DNA of 64,000 nt from JBEIQE01 sp040376705. Its GTDB lineage: Bacteria; Pseudomonadota; Alphaproteobacteria; UBA2400. Shown piece by piece: positions 9,591-17,936 of this stretch (position 1 is its first letter; each line of letters begins with the position of its first letter). Where the stretch lies: NCBI GenBank assembly GCA_040376705.1, contig JBEIQE010000009.1:1-64000 (forward strand), given 5' to 3'. The translations under genes were made by a program, and so were the position numbers. The notes beneath the pieces were generated by a model. It was not told where the DNA came from and made no database searches. It worked only from the letters and a program-made list of their open reading frames with translations.

Positions 9591-10477
9591 GCTTTCTTCA
9601 CGGACTGACGACGGAGCTCGATCAGCTGGTAAACAGTAAGCGCCAATATCACCATCAGCATGCCGGCATACTGATGCCATAAGAGTATCTCTCCCAGCAG
9701 CAGCACCGAAAAAACTGCATTAAACACTGCTTCCGATTTCAGGATAAGGCTGACACGAAATGATCCAATGTGAGCGAGGCTGTAGAGCAGGCCAAAAGTG
9801 CCCGCCACCAGTGAGACGGTAGCAAGTCCGGTAAATCCCCAGCCCTGCAGTGTCTCTGGCAGCTCTGGCGGCTGGAAGAAAGGCAGGACGCAGAGCAATA
9901 CAAAAGCGACAATAAAATTCTCCGCACCCACGACTGAGGGATCTCGGGTTTTGGTCTGTTCGGCATAAACATAAACCCGCGCAGCAGTAGCCAGCACGGC
10001 CAGAGTCGCCAGTGCAAACCCCATGGGTTCATAACTCATTTCAGCATTCCAGAAGTTTACTACAAATGTGAGCCCTATAAATGTAATCAGGGTCGTCAGG
10101 ATGTTATTGACTGAGAGCTGCGTATCACCTTTGGCCACCGCTATAAACATCAGGATAATCGTGGAATTGAAGAGGATTATCTGCATAACAGGTGCGGGGA
10201 GGAAGATGAGCGCACCAAGAATACCAACGATGGACAGAGCCTGCACAACTCCCCCTACCAAAGCCATGAGACAGGCACGGGACGTAGTGAAAATCTTCTG
10301 CCCGCGCCAGATACAGACCAGCCACAGGCATACCGCCCGGAAGAACGTAGTGAACAAAATAATGAAGCTCGCGTTTCCTCCATCTGCATAGAGACCGCGG
10401 GTCGATGGGCCATAAAAAGCAAACAGTATGGCTGTTAAAACTGCCAGAAAAAAACCATGCCTGATATTGATGGTCAT
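9587..10477 (-). CDS. DMT-superfamily (EamA) transporter
   Basis: A 296-residue integral membrane protein with about ten hydrophobic helices arranged as two EamA repeats of roughly 145 residues each, typical of drug/metabolite exporters. The first half contains FFRAVCLWLV and APVMQIILFNST; the second repeats the pattern with VAGTFGLLYSLAH and LKSEAVFNAVFSVLLLGE. The Glu in the last motif is usual for the family. The substrate cannot be predicted. It starts two bases after xseA, so it belongs to the tadA-xseA unit. Confidence 0.87.
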   Translation of the reverse strand: MTINIRHGFFLAVLTAILFAFYGPSTRGLYADGGNASFIILFTTFFRAVCLWLVCIWRGQKIFTTSRACLMALVGGVVQALSIVGILGALIFLPAPVMQIILFNSTIILMFIAVAKGDTQLSVNNILTTLITFIGLTFVVNFWNAEMSYEPMGFALATLAVLATAARVYVYAEQTKTRDPSVVGAENFIVAFVLLCVLPFFQPPELPETLQGWGFTGLATVSLVAGTFGLLYSLAHIGSFRVSLILKSEAVFNAVFSVLLLGEILLWHQYAGMLMVILALTVYQLIELRRQSVKKA

Positions 10478-10479
10478 TC

Positions 10480-11799
10480 TTATACTTTCTTGATTGCAAT
10501 ACTTCCGTCGGCAAACTCAACCTGCATGCTGCCTTGCGCTTGCGCGGCAAGGGTAATCGCATGGCCCGCCTCATCCTTGACCACCGCAAAACCGCGCTTG
10601 AGCGTATTGCGGTATGACAGCACCTCAAGCTTCTCGGTGAGGCGTAGAAGTTTCTGGCGTTGCGGCTCGATGCTGCGCAGGGCGGCTTCTTTGGTAAGCC
10701 GCTGATCGAGCAATTGCAGGCGGTCGCGGCGGCGCGCAAGCATCTCTAGTGGTGAGCGCAAGTGCAACCGCGTGAGCTGCAGGTGGCGGGCCTGCAACCA
10801 GCTTGAAAGACCGCGGCCCAAACGCATGGCGCGGTCATCCAGCCGTTGCGCCAAAGCCTCAAGCAGGTTACGCGGCGCGCGGATTTCAGCCAGACGATTG
10901 CGGTACTCGCGGATGAGGCGCACAGGCGCCAGCTCCAGCCGCTGGTGCAGGTCCATAACGGTTGCCAGCAAATCGGCCTTCACCGGTACAGCAAATTCAG
11001 CTGCGCCCGTGGGTGTCGGCGCACGCATGTCTGCCGCCAGATCGATCAGCGTCCAGTCGGTCTCATGGCCGATGGCGGAGATGGTAGGGATAGCGCTGGC
11101 GGCAACCGCACGTACCAAAGCTTCATCGTTAAACGGCATCAGGTCTTCAACCGAGCCGCCACCGCGCGCAATGATCAGCAGGTCTGGCCGCGGCACGGGG
11201 CCGCCCGCCTCTAGGCTGTTAAAGCCTTTAACTGCAGCGATGACCTGCGCAGCTGCCGTTTCGCCCTGCACTTGCACGGGCCAGAACAGCACATGCGGCA
11301 GGAAGCGTTCGCGCAAGCGGTGCAGCATGTCGTGAATAACAGCGCCCGTGGGCGAGGTGATGATACCGATAGTGCGCGGCAAGTAAGGTAATGCGCGCTT
11401 TTTGGCGTCATCAAACAGGCCCTCAGCTGCCAGCTTTTTCTTGCGCTCTTCAATCAGCTTGAGCAACGCGCCGATGCCTGCGGGCTCAACGCTGGTTACA
11501 ATCAGCTGATAGTTGGAACGTGCTGGATAGGTTGAGAGGCGGCCAGAGACGATTACCTCAAGCCCTTCGGCCATTTCGGGCACTTTACGCTGCGCGCCTT
11601 TAAACCACACACCGTTGATAAGCGCGCTGGCGTCCTTCAGATCAAAATACATATGGCCGGAGGCGGCTTTGGTCACGCGGCCCAGCTCGCCGCGCACACG
11701 CACATCGCCAAAGGCCTTCTCGATCGTGCCTTTCAGCGCCGTGCTCAGCTCGCTCACACTCCACGCGGGTTTTTCATCTAGCAGGGATAGCTCGGCCAT
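10480..11799 (-). CDS. xseA: Exodeoxyribonuclease VII large subunit
   Basis: Large subunit of the ATP-independent single-strand exonuclease. The 439-residue protein has an N-terminal OB fold (VRVRGELGRVTKAASGHMYFDLKD), then the catalytic domain with LPRTIGIITSPTGAVIHDM, the RGGGSVEDLMPFNDE motif and AIGHETDWTLIDLAADMRAPTPT. A long helical coiled-coil region follows, and a short C-terminal domain with LKRGFAVVKD. No xseB lies in this window. It overlaps tadA by one base and the DMT gene follows two bases later. Confidence 0.96.
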   Translation of the reverse strand: MAELSLLDEKPAWSVSELSTALKGTIEKAFGDVRVRGELGRVTKAASGHMYFDLKDASALINGVWFKGAQRKVPEMAEGLEVIVSGRLSTYPARSNYQLIVTSVEPAGIGALLKLIEERKKKLAAEGLFDDAKKRALPYLPRTIGIITSPTGAVIHDMLHRLRERFLPHVLFWPVQVQGETAAAQVIAAVKGFNSLEAGGPVPRPDLLIIARGGGSVEDLMPFNDEALVRAVAASAIPTISAIGHETDWTLIDLAADMRAPTPTGAAEFAVPVKADLLATVMDLHQRLELAPVRLIREYRNRLAEIRAPRNLLEALAQRLDDRAMRLGRGLSSWLQARHLQLTRLHLRSPLEMLARRRDRLQLLDQRLTKEAALRSIEPQRQKLLRLTEKLEVLSYRNTLKRGFAVVKDEAGHAITLAAQAQGSMQVEFADGSIAIKKV

Positions 11800-12251
11800 C
11801 AGCGGCGCTCCTTGAAGAAATCGCGCAACAGAGTGACTGACTCTGTCTCGTTCACGCCGCCGACCACTTCAGGCGCATGGTGGCAGGTAGGCTGGCTGTA
11901 AAACCGCCCGCCATGTTCAACCCCACCCCCCTTAGGGTCATACGCCCCAAAAACCAGCTTGCGGATGCGCGCAAAAGAAATAGCGGCAGCGCACATGGCA
12001 CAGGGCTCGAGCGTTACGTAGAGATCGCAATTCGGCAGGCGCGGATCGTTTAAGAGCGCAGACGCAGCGCGAATGGCCAGTATTTCGGCATGCGCCGTAG
12101 GGTCATGGTCCTGCTCGGTGCGGTTGCTGGCTATGGCCAAAACCTTTCCGCTTACGGCATTAACCACGGCTGCCGCGACCGGTATTTCGCCATGCTGGCC
12201 GGCTTCTTGAGCTTCTCTTAGGAGCTGTTCCATTACAGTCATTACAGGCAT
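11799..12251 (-). CDS. tadA: tRNA-specific adenosine deaminase TadA
   Basis: Converts A34 to inosine in the anticodon of tRNA-Arg(ACG). The 150-residue protein has the zinc site His54-Ala-Glu56 in DPTAHAEI and PCAMC with Cys84 and Cys87, plus the proton-relay Glu56. ASNRTEQDHDPT and ARIRKLVFGAYDPKGGG match TadA better than guanine or cytidine deaminases. ATG at 12251 is the longest start; ATGs at 12242 and 12233 are possible, and no strong ribosome site decides between them. It is translationally coupled to xseA. Confidence 0.91.
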   Translation of the reverse strand: MPVMTVMEQLLREAQEAGQHGEIPVAAAVVNAVSGKVLAIASNRTEQDHDPTAHAEILAIRAASALLNDPRLPNCDLYVTLEPCAMCAAAISFARIRKLVFGAYDPKGGGVEHGGRFYSQPTCHHAPEVVGGVNETESVTLLRDFFKERR

Positions 12252-12289
12252 ACTCTTGGCCAGAAAGGCAAATCAGGTCAAGCTAGCAT

Positions 12290-12979
12290 ATGGTCTCCTT
12301 CATCGATATTCCTACCAGCAAGCATGGCGAGCGCAGCGTCGAGCGCCCCACGCTGCTTATTATTCACTCAACCGATTTGCCGACTACCACCTCGCTTGAA
12401 GTGCTCACGCAGTCGAGCCGTGAGGTAAGCTGCCATTACCTGATTTCGCCTGAGGGTAATACCTACCGTATGGTACCGGAAGACCGCCGTGCCTGGCACG
12501 CTGGCAAAAGCAGCTGGCGTGGGCAGAAGGATGTGAACTCGATGTCGATTGGCATTGAGCTGGTATGGCCGCCTGACCGCGAGGCCGAGCTGGATGAGAT
12601 CCCCGGCCCCTTCCCTGAGGCGCAGCTTGATGCCCTATATGCGCTGTCTGAAGATATTACCTCGCGCTGGGGCATATTGCCTGAAGACGTGCTGGCGCAT
12701 AGCGATGTAGCCCCCGGGCGCAAGCGCGACCCCGGTGAGCGCTTCCCCTGGAACAAGCTGGCAGATACCGGCGTAGCCTTATGGCCGTGGCGACCTTTAC
12801 CGATGCCGCCAACGGGCGATCTCTCGCCCCTGCTGAAACGTTATGGATATGATGTAACCGACCCCAGCGCTGCGCTGGTAGCATTCCAGCGCCACTTCAG
12901 GCCGAGAGACTGCCGCGGCATTGCTGATTCAGAAACCCGCAGCCTGCTTGAGTGGCTGCTGAAGAAAACACACCGTTAA
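12290..12979 (+). CDS. N-acetylmuramoyl-L-alanine amidase (AmpD/AmiD type)
   Basis: A 229-residue zinc amidase that cuts between the muramic acid and the stem peptide. The Amidase_2 domain spans about residues 18-160, with zinc ligands His26 (IIHSTD), His137 (LAHSDVAPGRKRDPG) and Asp147. Glu90 lies in SIGIEL. A C-terminal peptidoglycan-binding-like helical segment (KRYGYDVTDPSAALVAFQRHF) covers about 185-228. I see no signal peptide, so it may act on recycled muropeptides in the cytoplasm like AmpD. The tail domain is more like AmiD, so the symbol is left blank. Confidence 0.92.
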   Translation: MVSFIDIPTSKHGERSVERPTLLIIHSTDLPTTTSLEVLTQSSREVSCHYLISPEGNTYRMVPEDRRAWHAGKSSWRGQKDVNSMSIGIELVWPPDREAELDEIPGPFPEAQLDALYALSEDITSRWGILPEDVLAHSDVAPGRKRDPGERFPWNKLADTGVALWPWRPLPMPPTGDLSPLLKRYGYDVTDPSAALVAFQRHFRPRDCRGIADSETRSLLEWLLKKTHR

Positions 12980-12991
12980 TTTAGCTGCTGT

Positions 12992-13816
12992 TTAGATCTG
13001 CGCTAAGACTTTACGCAATCCACGGGCAATCTGCTCGGGCTGAATGCGATGACCGCACTCAAGAACCTCATGACTGTAATTCGTCACGCCAAGCTGCATA
13101 TACGCCATCTCGCGGGTGTATTCTGGCTTACCAACCGGATCATTCGCACCGCTGAAGAATAAAGCAGGCCCGTTGAAGGGCATAACAACGCCTTTACCTG
13201 CTTGGGGAACTTGGGTACTTGCCTTAACACTTTCAAGCTGGCGCTGGCTCATGATGAATGGCTTGGGCATAGTCGGCGAAACCACGGTAAGAGTAGCAGA
13301 TTTACCTGACTGCATGTCTTCCCATCCGTCCTGCTTTTTGAACAGGTCGAGCAAGGCAGCAGGCGGCACACTCATCCAGCCGAACATACCAACAATTTTG
13401 CCGGGAGTTTCTGCATCAACCGCGTTTCTTACCAGCGGCATCATACCCGCACCAAAACTCGAGCCAGCCAGTACAATTTTCTTGTGCGGCAGATTGTTAA
13501 TGAGAGCAGTTGCATCCTGAACCATGCGGTCATAGGTAACGTTCTTAGCATTATCGAGCAGATCGGGATGGAAGAAGCGCACGAAATCGGCCCCCTTCTC
13601 ACGAGCGACTTGGCCTACTACACCCGGCGGCACGATATTTGGAATGCTGGTAAAGGCGGGTAAAAGTACCACAGCCGTATCAGCGTTACGGTTTGCGCCA
13701 AGGGCATTAAAGGATTGCGAGACAACTGCACGGTCGCCAAGGCTGATTGCCGTATTCACACCCCCGAAGCGGAGCTGGCTATAAAGACGAACGCCTAAGG
13801 CTTTAACCGAAACCAT
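12992..13816 (-). CDS. Alpha/beta hydrolase, substrate unknown
   Basis: A 274-residue alpha/beta-hydrolase-fold protein. The nucleophile elbow is G-S-S120-F-G, the likely acid is Asp226 in FFSGANDPVG, and the base is His256 in LECGHRI, in the order expected for a catalytic triad. There is no clear signal peptide. GAGGT five bases before the ATG supports the start. The substrate cannot be told; the neighbouring desaturase makes a lipid ester possible, but that is only proximity. It stands alone on the minus strand, convergent with the amidase gene. Confidence 0.85.
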   Translation of the reverse strand: MVSVKALGVRLYSQLRFGGVNTAISLGDRAVVSQSFNALGANRNADTAVVLLPAFTSIPNIVPPGVVGQVAREKGADFVRFFHPDLLDNAKNVTYDRMVQDATALINNLPHKKIVLAGSSFGAGMMPLVRNAVDAETPGKIVGMFGWMSVPPAALLDLFKKQDGWEDMQSGKSATLTVVSPTMPKPFIMSQRQLESVKASTQVPQAGKGVVMPFNGPALFFSGANDPVGKPEYTREMAYMQLGVTNYSHEVLECGHRIQPEQIARGLRKVLAQI

Positions 13817-13860
13817 CGATACCTCACTTGCAGATTTTTTTGAATATGAGGGAAACTATC

Positions 13861-13881
13861 TGATTTCAGGGGGCGAAATCA
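13861..13881. promoter_or_regulatory. Short perfect inverted repeat between desaturase and hydrolase
   Basis: TGATTTC and GAAATCA form a seven-base perfect inverted repeat around the loop AGGGGGC. It lies 45 bases upstream of the hydrolase start and 35 bases after the desaturase stop, both genes being on the minus strand. There is no T-run after it in the minus direction, so it could be an operator or a weak terminator. Confidence 0.35.
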
Positions 13882-13915
13882 AACAGCATCAAGGTTAACG
13901 ATTAATACGTTGAAA

Positions 13916-15016
13916 CTAAACAGCCTTCAGGTCTTTAAAGGCAATCAGTCTCTGCTTGCCTTCATCCCACAACGCCCAGCGCAGGCATTTCAGGCTTTCC
14001 CTGAATGTCATACGGTTCATCTGGGTCAGCTCGGGACTGGCCTTCACGCAATCCGGCAGGCGGTAGTTAGGGATCTTGGCATTGAGGTGATGCAGATGAT
14101 GCAGGCCGATATTGCCCGAGAACCACTGGAACAGCGACGGCAGCACATAATGCGAGCTGCTGTAGAGCGCGGCTTCGGCAAAGCTCCAGTCCTCACTACG
14201 CTTCCAGAAGGTGCTTTCGAACTGATGCTGGATGTAGAACAGCCAGCCACCGATGATGGCAGTGATATAAACAATCGGCAGTACCACAGCAAACAGCGCA
14301 GCATAACCAATGAAGTAGCCAAGCACGCCATATGTAACCAGCAGGGCTACATTAAGCCCCATGATGCTGGGCAGGCTGTCACGATGGCTGATTGAATCAT
14401 AATGATCGAGCCACGGCACGGTATGCGGCGCCGGAAAGCGCTGGAACAGCATGATATTAAGCGGGGCTGTAAAGAGTAAAAGCAGCACAGGGTTGCGCAG
14501 CAGGCGGTAAGCAATCTGCTTGCGGCGTGGCAACGCTTCGTATTCAGCAACGGTTAGCGTATCAACACCGCCCAGGCCGCGGCGGTCGAGATCGCCGGAA
14601 TGGGCGTGATGCAGGTTGTGTGATTTACGCCAGAAGTCATACGGGGTGAAGGTCAGCACGCTGATGAAGCGACCCAATGCGTTATTGTACTGGCGCTTGT
14701 TGAAGAACGAGCCATGGCCGCAGTCGTGCTGTACAATGAAGAGGCGAATAAGGAAGCCAGCCGCCACCAGCATGAGCGGGGCCATCAGCAGATACTGACC
14801 CGCCTTGAAGCAGAATACCGCCAAGGTGCTGCAGACTACATAACCTGCCATTGAATTGGCAAACTGCCACAGGCTGCGTTTATGATCGGCGCCCTGATAG
14901 GCCTTGGCATGGGCAACCAGTTTTTGCATGAGCTGGCGGGTCGTACCGCCTGAGCTGGTGTTTTCAGCAATATCCTGCTCGAGGGAAGGGGCAGAATGAG
15001 CAAGGGCAACAGACAT
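13916..15016 (-). CDS. Membrane fatty acid desaturase
   Basis: A 366-residue di-iron desaturase that introduces a double bond into acyl chains in the membrane, using O2. Three histidine boxes are present: H97-D-C-G-H101, H133-N-L-H-H137 and H306-H-L-H-H310, with an extra His264 in YIQHQFE. Four or more hydrophobic segments lie between about 55 and 260 in the usual arrangement. The pattern resembles the omega-6/linoleoyl-type family; regiospecificity and head group are not predictable. GGAAAG six bases upstream supports the ATG at 15016. It is divergent from rnpB. Confidence 0.93.
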   Translation of the reverse strand: MSVALAHSAPSLEQDIAENTSSGGTTRQLMQKLVAHAKAYQGADHKRSLWQFANSMAGYVVCSTLAVFCFKAGQYLLMAPLMLVAAGFLIRLFIVQHDCGHGSFFNKRQYNNALGRFISVLTFTPYDFWRKSHNLHHAHSGDLDRRGLGGVDTLTVAEYEALPRRKQIAYRLLRNPVLLLLFTAPLNIMLFQRFPAPHTVPWLDHYDSISHRDSLPSIMGLNVALLVTYGVLGYFIGYAALFAVVLPIVYITAIIGGWLFYIQHQFESTFWKRSEDWSFAEAALYSSSHYVLPSLFQWFSGNIGLHHLHHLNAKIPNYRLPDCVKASPELTQMNRMTFRESLKCLRWALWDEGKQRLIAFKDLKAV

Positions 15017-15178
15017 TTACAACTTTCCGCCATCCAGTTTGGCAAAATAAATCCAGCGGCGTAGCTGAACTTAAAGATTCTATTTCTTAATTCTATCAGC
15101 TTGCCACGATAAGGAAAAGCCTTGAAATATAACGAATCATGCACTTGCACTCATGCCTTTAATCGGCCACAAAGACTA

Positions 15179-15599
15179 CGCCAGACGGTCGGATGGCCGC
15201 GCCTGTCGCAAGATAGGTGAGGAAAGTCCGGGCTCCAGGAACATACGGCGCTGGTTAATGGCCAGCCGGTGTGAACCGAGGGAAAGTGCCACAGAAAACA
15301 AACCGCCTTTCGATACCATGAAATACTGGCATCGTAGGGTAAGGGTGAAACGGTGGGGTAAGAGCCCACCGCACTGCTGGTAACAGCAGTGGCAGGGCAA
15401 ACCCCGCCGGGAGCAAGACCGAATAGGGGGTACAAGATGCACCAGGAAGGCGTTTGCCTTTACCTGCATCGGGCTGATGTTCCAGCCGTGCCCCGGGTTG
15501 GTCGCGTGAGGTGAGTGGCAACACTCATCCCAGATGAATGGTCATCTCTTTTCGGCGTAAGCCGAGAAGGACAGAACCCGGCTTACAGACCGTCTGGCA
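15179..15599 (+). ncRNA. rnpB: RNase P RNA, bacterial type A
   Basis: Catalytic RNA that trims the 5' ends of tRNA precursors. The closing P1 helix is visible as CCAGACGGTC at 15181-15190 pairing with GACCGTCTGG at 15588-15597. Conserved core segments are present: GAGGAAAGTCCGGGCTCC near 15219, the ACAGAAAACAAACCGC block near 15292, a GGTAAGGGTGAAACGGTG segment, GCAAACCCC and the 3' core AGAACCCGGCTTACAGACC. The exact ends are set by P1 and may be off by a few bases. A convergent small gene ends immediately after it. Confidence 0.97.
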
Positions 15600-15998
15600 T
15601 TATTTAAGCGAAGACAAGGGCGGCGGCGGCGGTACGCGGCGCCAGAGTGCAACAGCTTCAGGATCCAGCTTTGCACCCTGTTCCACGATTCTAGCCGCAT
15701 AGCTGTCAGGATACTCCAGCTTGCATGCTACATAGGCATGCACATAGTAATGTGCCTCGCGTGAGGCGGCGTCGGGCTGGGTTGCGGGCGGACGGAACAA
15801 TGGTAACTGCGGATCGGACTTGGAATTACGGCCAGTACCTGTTTTACGAAAAAGCTGATTATAAAGTGTCGCCAAAACAACTTCGGCGCGGGCACCGACA
15901 TTTGCTGGCCGACCATTCTTCACTGCGGAGCTGAAGTTAAATGCTTCAGCGGCAAAAGTCTGGCCATCTTCCTGCGGCTCCAGCACTTTTTGACTCAC
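15600..15998 (-). CDS. Small protein of unknown function next to rnpB
   Basis: I do not recognise this 132-residue product. It has no signal peptide or membrane segment. The C-terminal half is rich in Tyr and Ala (EAHYYVHAYVACKLEYPDSYAARIVEQG) and ends in a proline run (RVPPPPPLSSLK). The start is taken as GTG at 15998, which lies inside a perfect inverted repeat and has no clear ribosome site. GTG at 15986 is an alternative. It lies 48 bases after a second unknown small gene on the same strand, so the two may form a pair. Only the open frame and consistent composition support it. Confidence 0.5.
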   Translation of the reverse strand: MSQKVLEPQEDGQTFAAEAFNFSSAVKNGRPANVGARAEVVLATLYNQLFRKTGTGRNSKSDPQLPLFRPPATQPDAASREAHYYVHAYVACKLEYPDSYAARIVEQGAKLDPEAVALWRRVPPPPPLSSLK

Positions 15999-16017
15999 GC
16001 GCGCTATTATGCGCGTG
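15996..16017. promoter_or_regulatory. Inverted repeat covering a GTG start codon
   Basis: CACGCGC at 15996-16002 and GCGCGTG at 16011-16017 form a perfect seven-base stem with the loop GCTATTAT. On the minus strand the stem includes the proposed GTG start of the small gene next to rnpB. It could hide that start in RNA, or act as a partial terminator for the gene upstream. Confidence 0.4.
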
Positions 16018-16046
16018 CAGTCGGCTAAGCCCCGCTGGAAGCTTTC

Positions 16047-16439
16047 CTAACTGTCATGCGCCTCCAGGGCATACTGCTGACCGACATTCATGGCATAATG
16101 CAAAAGATGCTTATGAGTATGACTGAGCGGTACATCAACGGATCCAAAACTGAATCTGTAGTGTTCGAGCAGGCTTGGCACGCCCCCCTGCAAAGGCAGG
16201 CAATACATATCCACGTCACGGGACTGGCGACGAGAGGGAGCTGGATTAAAGAAAGCGCGTTCACGGCGCTCAATTTCCTCACGGCTCAATGGCTTTGGGT
16301 CTTCTGGCCAGCCACCGGTCACAAGGGCGCTCATAACTTTAGCGCTCAGCGGAATATGCTGCGCTTCTCGCCGACGCATTTCTGTCGGGTCGAAAGCTGC
16401 ATTCAGGCGCGCGAGTACATGAAAAGCTAAGTTACTCAT
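16047..16439 (-). CDS. Small protein of unknown function
   Basis: I do not recognise this 130-residue product. It is soluble-looking, with an N-terminal helix (MSNLAFHVLARLNAAFDPTE), a charged middle (SREEIERRERAFFNPAPSRR) and a His-rich tail (LSHTHKHLLHYAMNVGQQ). AAAGAG about eight bases upstream supports ATG at 16439. It is followed on the same strand by the small gene next to rnpB. No similarity to a known domain is visible to me. Confidence 0.55.
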   Translation of the reverse strand: MSNLAFHVLARLNAAFDPTEMRRREAQHIPLSAKVMSALVTGGWPEDPKPLSREEIERRERAFFNPAPSRRQSRDVDMYCLPLQGGVPSLLEHYRFSFGSVDVPLSHTHKHLLHYAMNVGQQYALEAHDS

Positions 16440-16547
16440 GACCGGTCTCTTTCAAAAATATTCCGTTAAGTCAGCGCAACCATACGCTCAACGGATTTCT
16501 CAAGTCACGCGCAAAAAGAAAAATCTCCAATAGACTGAAATCAAAGA

Positions 16548-17018
16548 TTATTTCTGTAACTGTGTGATCGACTGCTGCAGCATGGCCTCGGCCTTGCTAC
16601 GCATATCGGCCTCGCAGTGGCGGCTTTTCATATTGCTGTGAATGTAGCCGGAAACAAACCCGTGCAGCGTGGCGATATAGGCAACCTGCCGGTCGTCCTG
16701 ATTAGTGCTGCGCGCCCAAGTCATCAGCGCTTCGAAGTTCTTGTTCCAGTCAAGCCCGCACCACTCGGCAATGCCTGAGATTTCGCCAGCATCAAACACC
16801 ATCTGCAACCCGCCGGGAGCAACCGGAACTGTCTGGCGGTCCTGCTCATCGCGCGGTTGAATCAGGCTGCCATCCGGCAACTTCGCGCGGCCCCAGAAGT
16901 ATTTAAGTACCAGCTGGGTAATCTGGCTTTGCTGTGCTTCAGGCAGATAGCCTGCCTCTACCGGCAACGGCAGTAACAGCAGAACAAGAATGAGCAGCGC
17001 CTTCATGAGGTAACACAT
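16548..17018 (-). CDS. Exported protein of unknown function after a pseudopilin gene
   Basis: The product has a signal peptide (KALLILVLLLLPLPVEAGYLPEA) and a mature part of about 130 residues with two cysteines (EWCGLDWN and SRHCEADM), mostly helical. The start is uncertain: ATG at 17018, ATG at 17006 or an upstream TTG at 17051 are all in frame, and none has a strong ribosome site. It begins 39 bases after the stop of the pseudopilin gene, so it may be co-transcribed and act in the periplasm with it. I do not recognise the family. Confidence 0.62.
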   Translation of the reverse strand: MCYLMKALLILVLLLLPLPVEAGYLPEAQQSQITQLVLKYFWGRAKLPDGSLIQPRDEQDRQTVPVAPGGLQMVFDAGEISGIAEWCGLDWNKNFEALMTWARSTNQDDRQVAYIATLHGFVSGYIHSNMKSRHCEADMRSKAEAMLQQSITQLQK

Positions 17019-17056
17019 AAGCCAATGCCGCCCGCTGCGTCCAGCAGGCAAATGAC

Positions 17057-17674
17057 CTAGGGCTTGAACCAGAAGACCACCGTGGTGAAATCAGCCGGGC
17101 AATTAACCAGTGCCGGATCGATAGGCGGGTAGATCAGCAGATAATTTGAATTACCCGGTACGGTAATCTGCACATATAAAAACTCGCTGTTATCGCGTGC
17201 GATTCCGGCAAAGCGGCGAATGAGCTGAACACATTCAGGCGATTTGAGCGTGGTTGGATAAACCGTATCACCGGGTCCGCGCAGGCTGATGCCCAGCATC
17301 GGGCAGATTGACCAGCACGATTGATGCGCCTCGATCCGCACGCCCGCAGGCGAAATCGCCATATTGCCAGCCGGCCTGAAACCAGGCGGGTAGGCATTGG
17401 CAGCATTTAGTGTGGAGCCGATATAAATACCTGTTCCCGGTGTTGTGGGGTAGCTGTGATACGGCAGCAACCGCCGCGCGTTCATGGCGGTGTTGAGAAT
17501 GCCCTGCGCGGTTTCAGTAACGCGCATTTGCGCAACGACGTTCTGCGCTGCAATCCAGATTCCGCCAATCACCAAACCTACCAGACCAAGCACGATCACC
17601 GCTTCGATAAGGCCAAAGCCGCGCTGTTTTGTGGGATCTACTACGGCGTGTGGGGGAATGAGCAAACAATGCAT
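17057..17674 (-). CDS. Type IV pilin-like (pseudopilin) protein
   Basis: A 205-residue protein with a type IV prepilin N-terminus: a leader, then the prepilin peptidase site KQRG|FGLIEAVIVLGLVGLVIGGIW, with Glu at mature position 5 and about 20 hydrophobic residues. The rest is a globular domain with four cysteines (CWSIC, PECVQ and NCPAD). No pilus assembly or type II secretion genes lie nearby, so it is an orphan in this window. The ATG at 17674 gives a 19-residue leader and has no clear ribosome site. Confidence 0.8.
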   Translation of the reverse strand: MHCLLIPPHAVVDPTKQRGFGLIEAVIVLGLVGLVIGGIWIAAQNVVAQMRVTETAQGILNTAMNARRLLPYHSYPTTPGTGIYIGSTLNAANAYPPGFRPAGNMAISPAGVRIEAHQSCWSICPMLGISLRGPGDTVYPTTLKSPECVQLIRRFAGIARDNSEFLYVQITVPGNSNYLLIYPPIDPALVNCPADFTTVVFWFKP

Positions 17675-17885
17675 CTTAATGCCATAACCCGTTACACGCA
17701 GGGTGTCGATGCAAATTACGCAAGGTTACCTATTGGGTAATCTATTGTATTTTTTATATATTCTTGTTTTTTGCGTAATAGCACCACAACACTCTGTGAC
17801 TCTGACACCACAGCCAAGTCCGACTCGAGCAAGTCCCTGAAAACCGATTCTTTTTTGCCCTAACTGTGGCGAATCGGTTTGACGG

Positions 17886-17910
17886 CCCATGAAATCCCAT
17901 GATATCCCAT
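17886..17910. promoter_or_regulatory. MraZ operator: three direct repeats spaced ten bases
   Basis: CCCAT occurs at 17886-17890, 17896-17900 and 17906-17910, exactly one helical turn apart; on the other strand these read ATGGG. MraZ is known to bind TGGG-type repeats separated by five bases in front of mraZ, where it represses the dcw operon. A possible -35 (TTGACG, 17879-17884) lies just before the repeats, so bound MraZ would cover the spacer and -10 area. Confidence 0.82.
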
Positions 17911-17936
17911 TAAGAGGGCAATCGCTGGGGGGCGCT

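Noticed and set aside
15151..15524. Overlapping open frames of about 75-97 residues on both strands
   Set aside because: They lie within RNase P RNA, whose structure explains the sequence.
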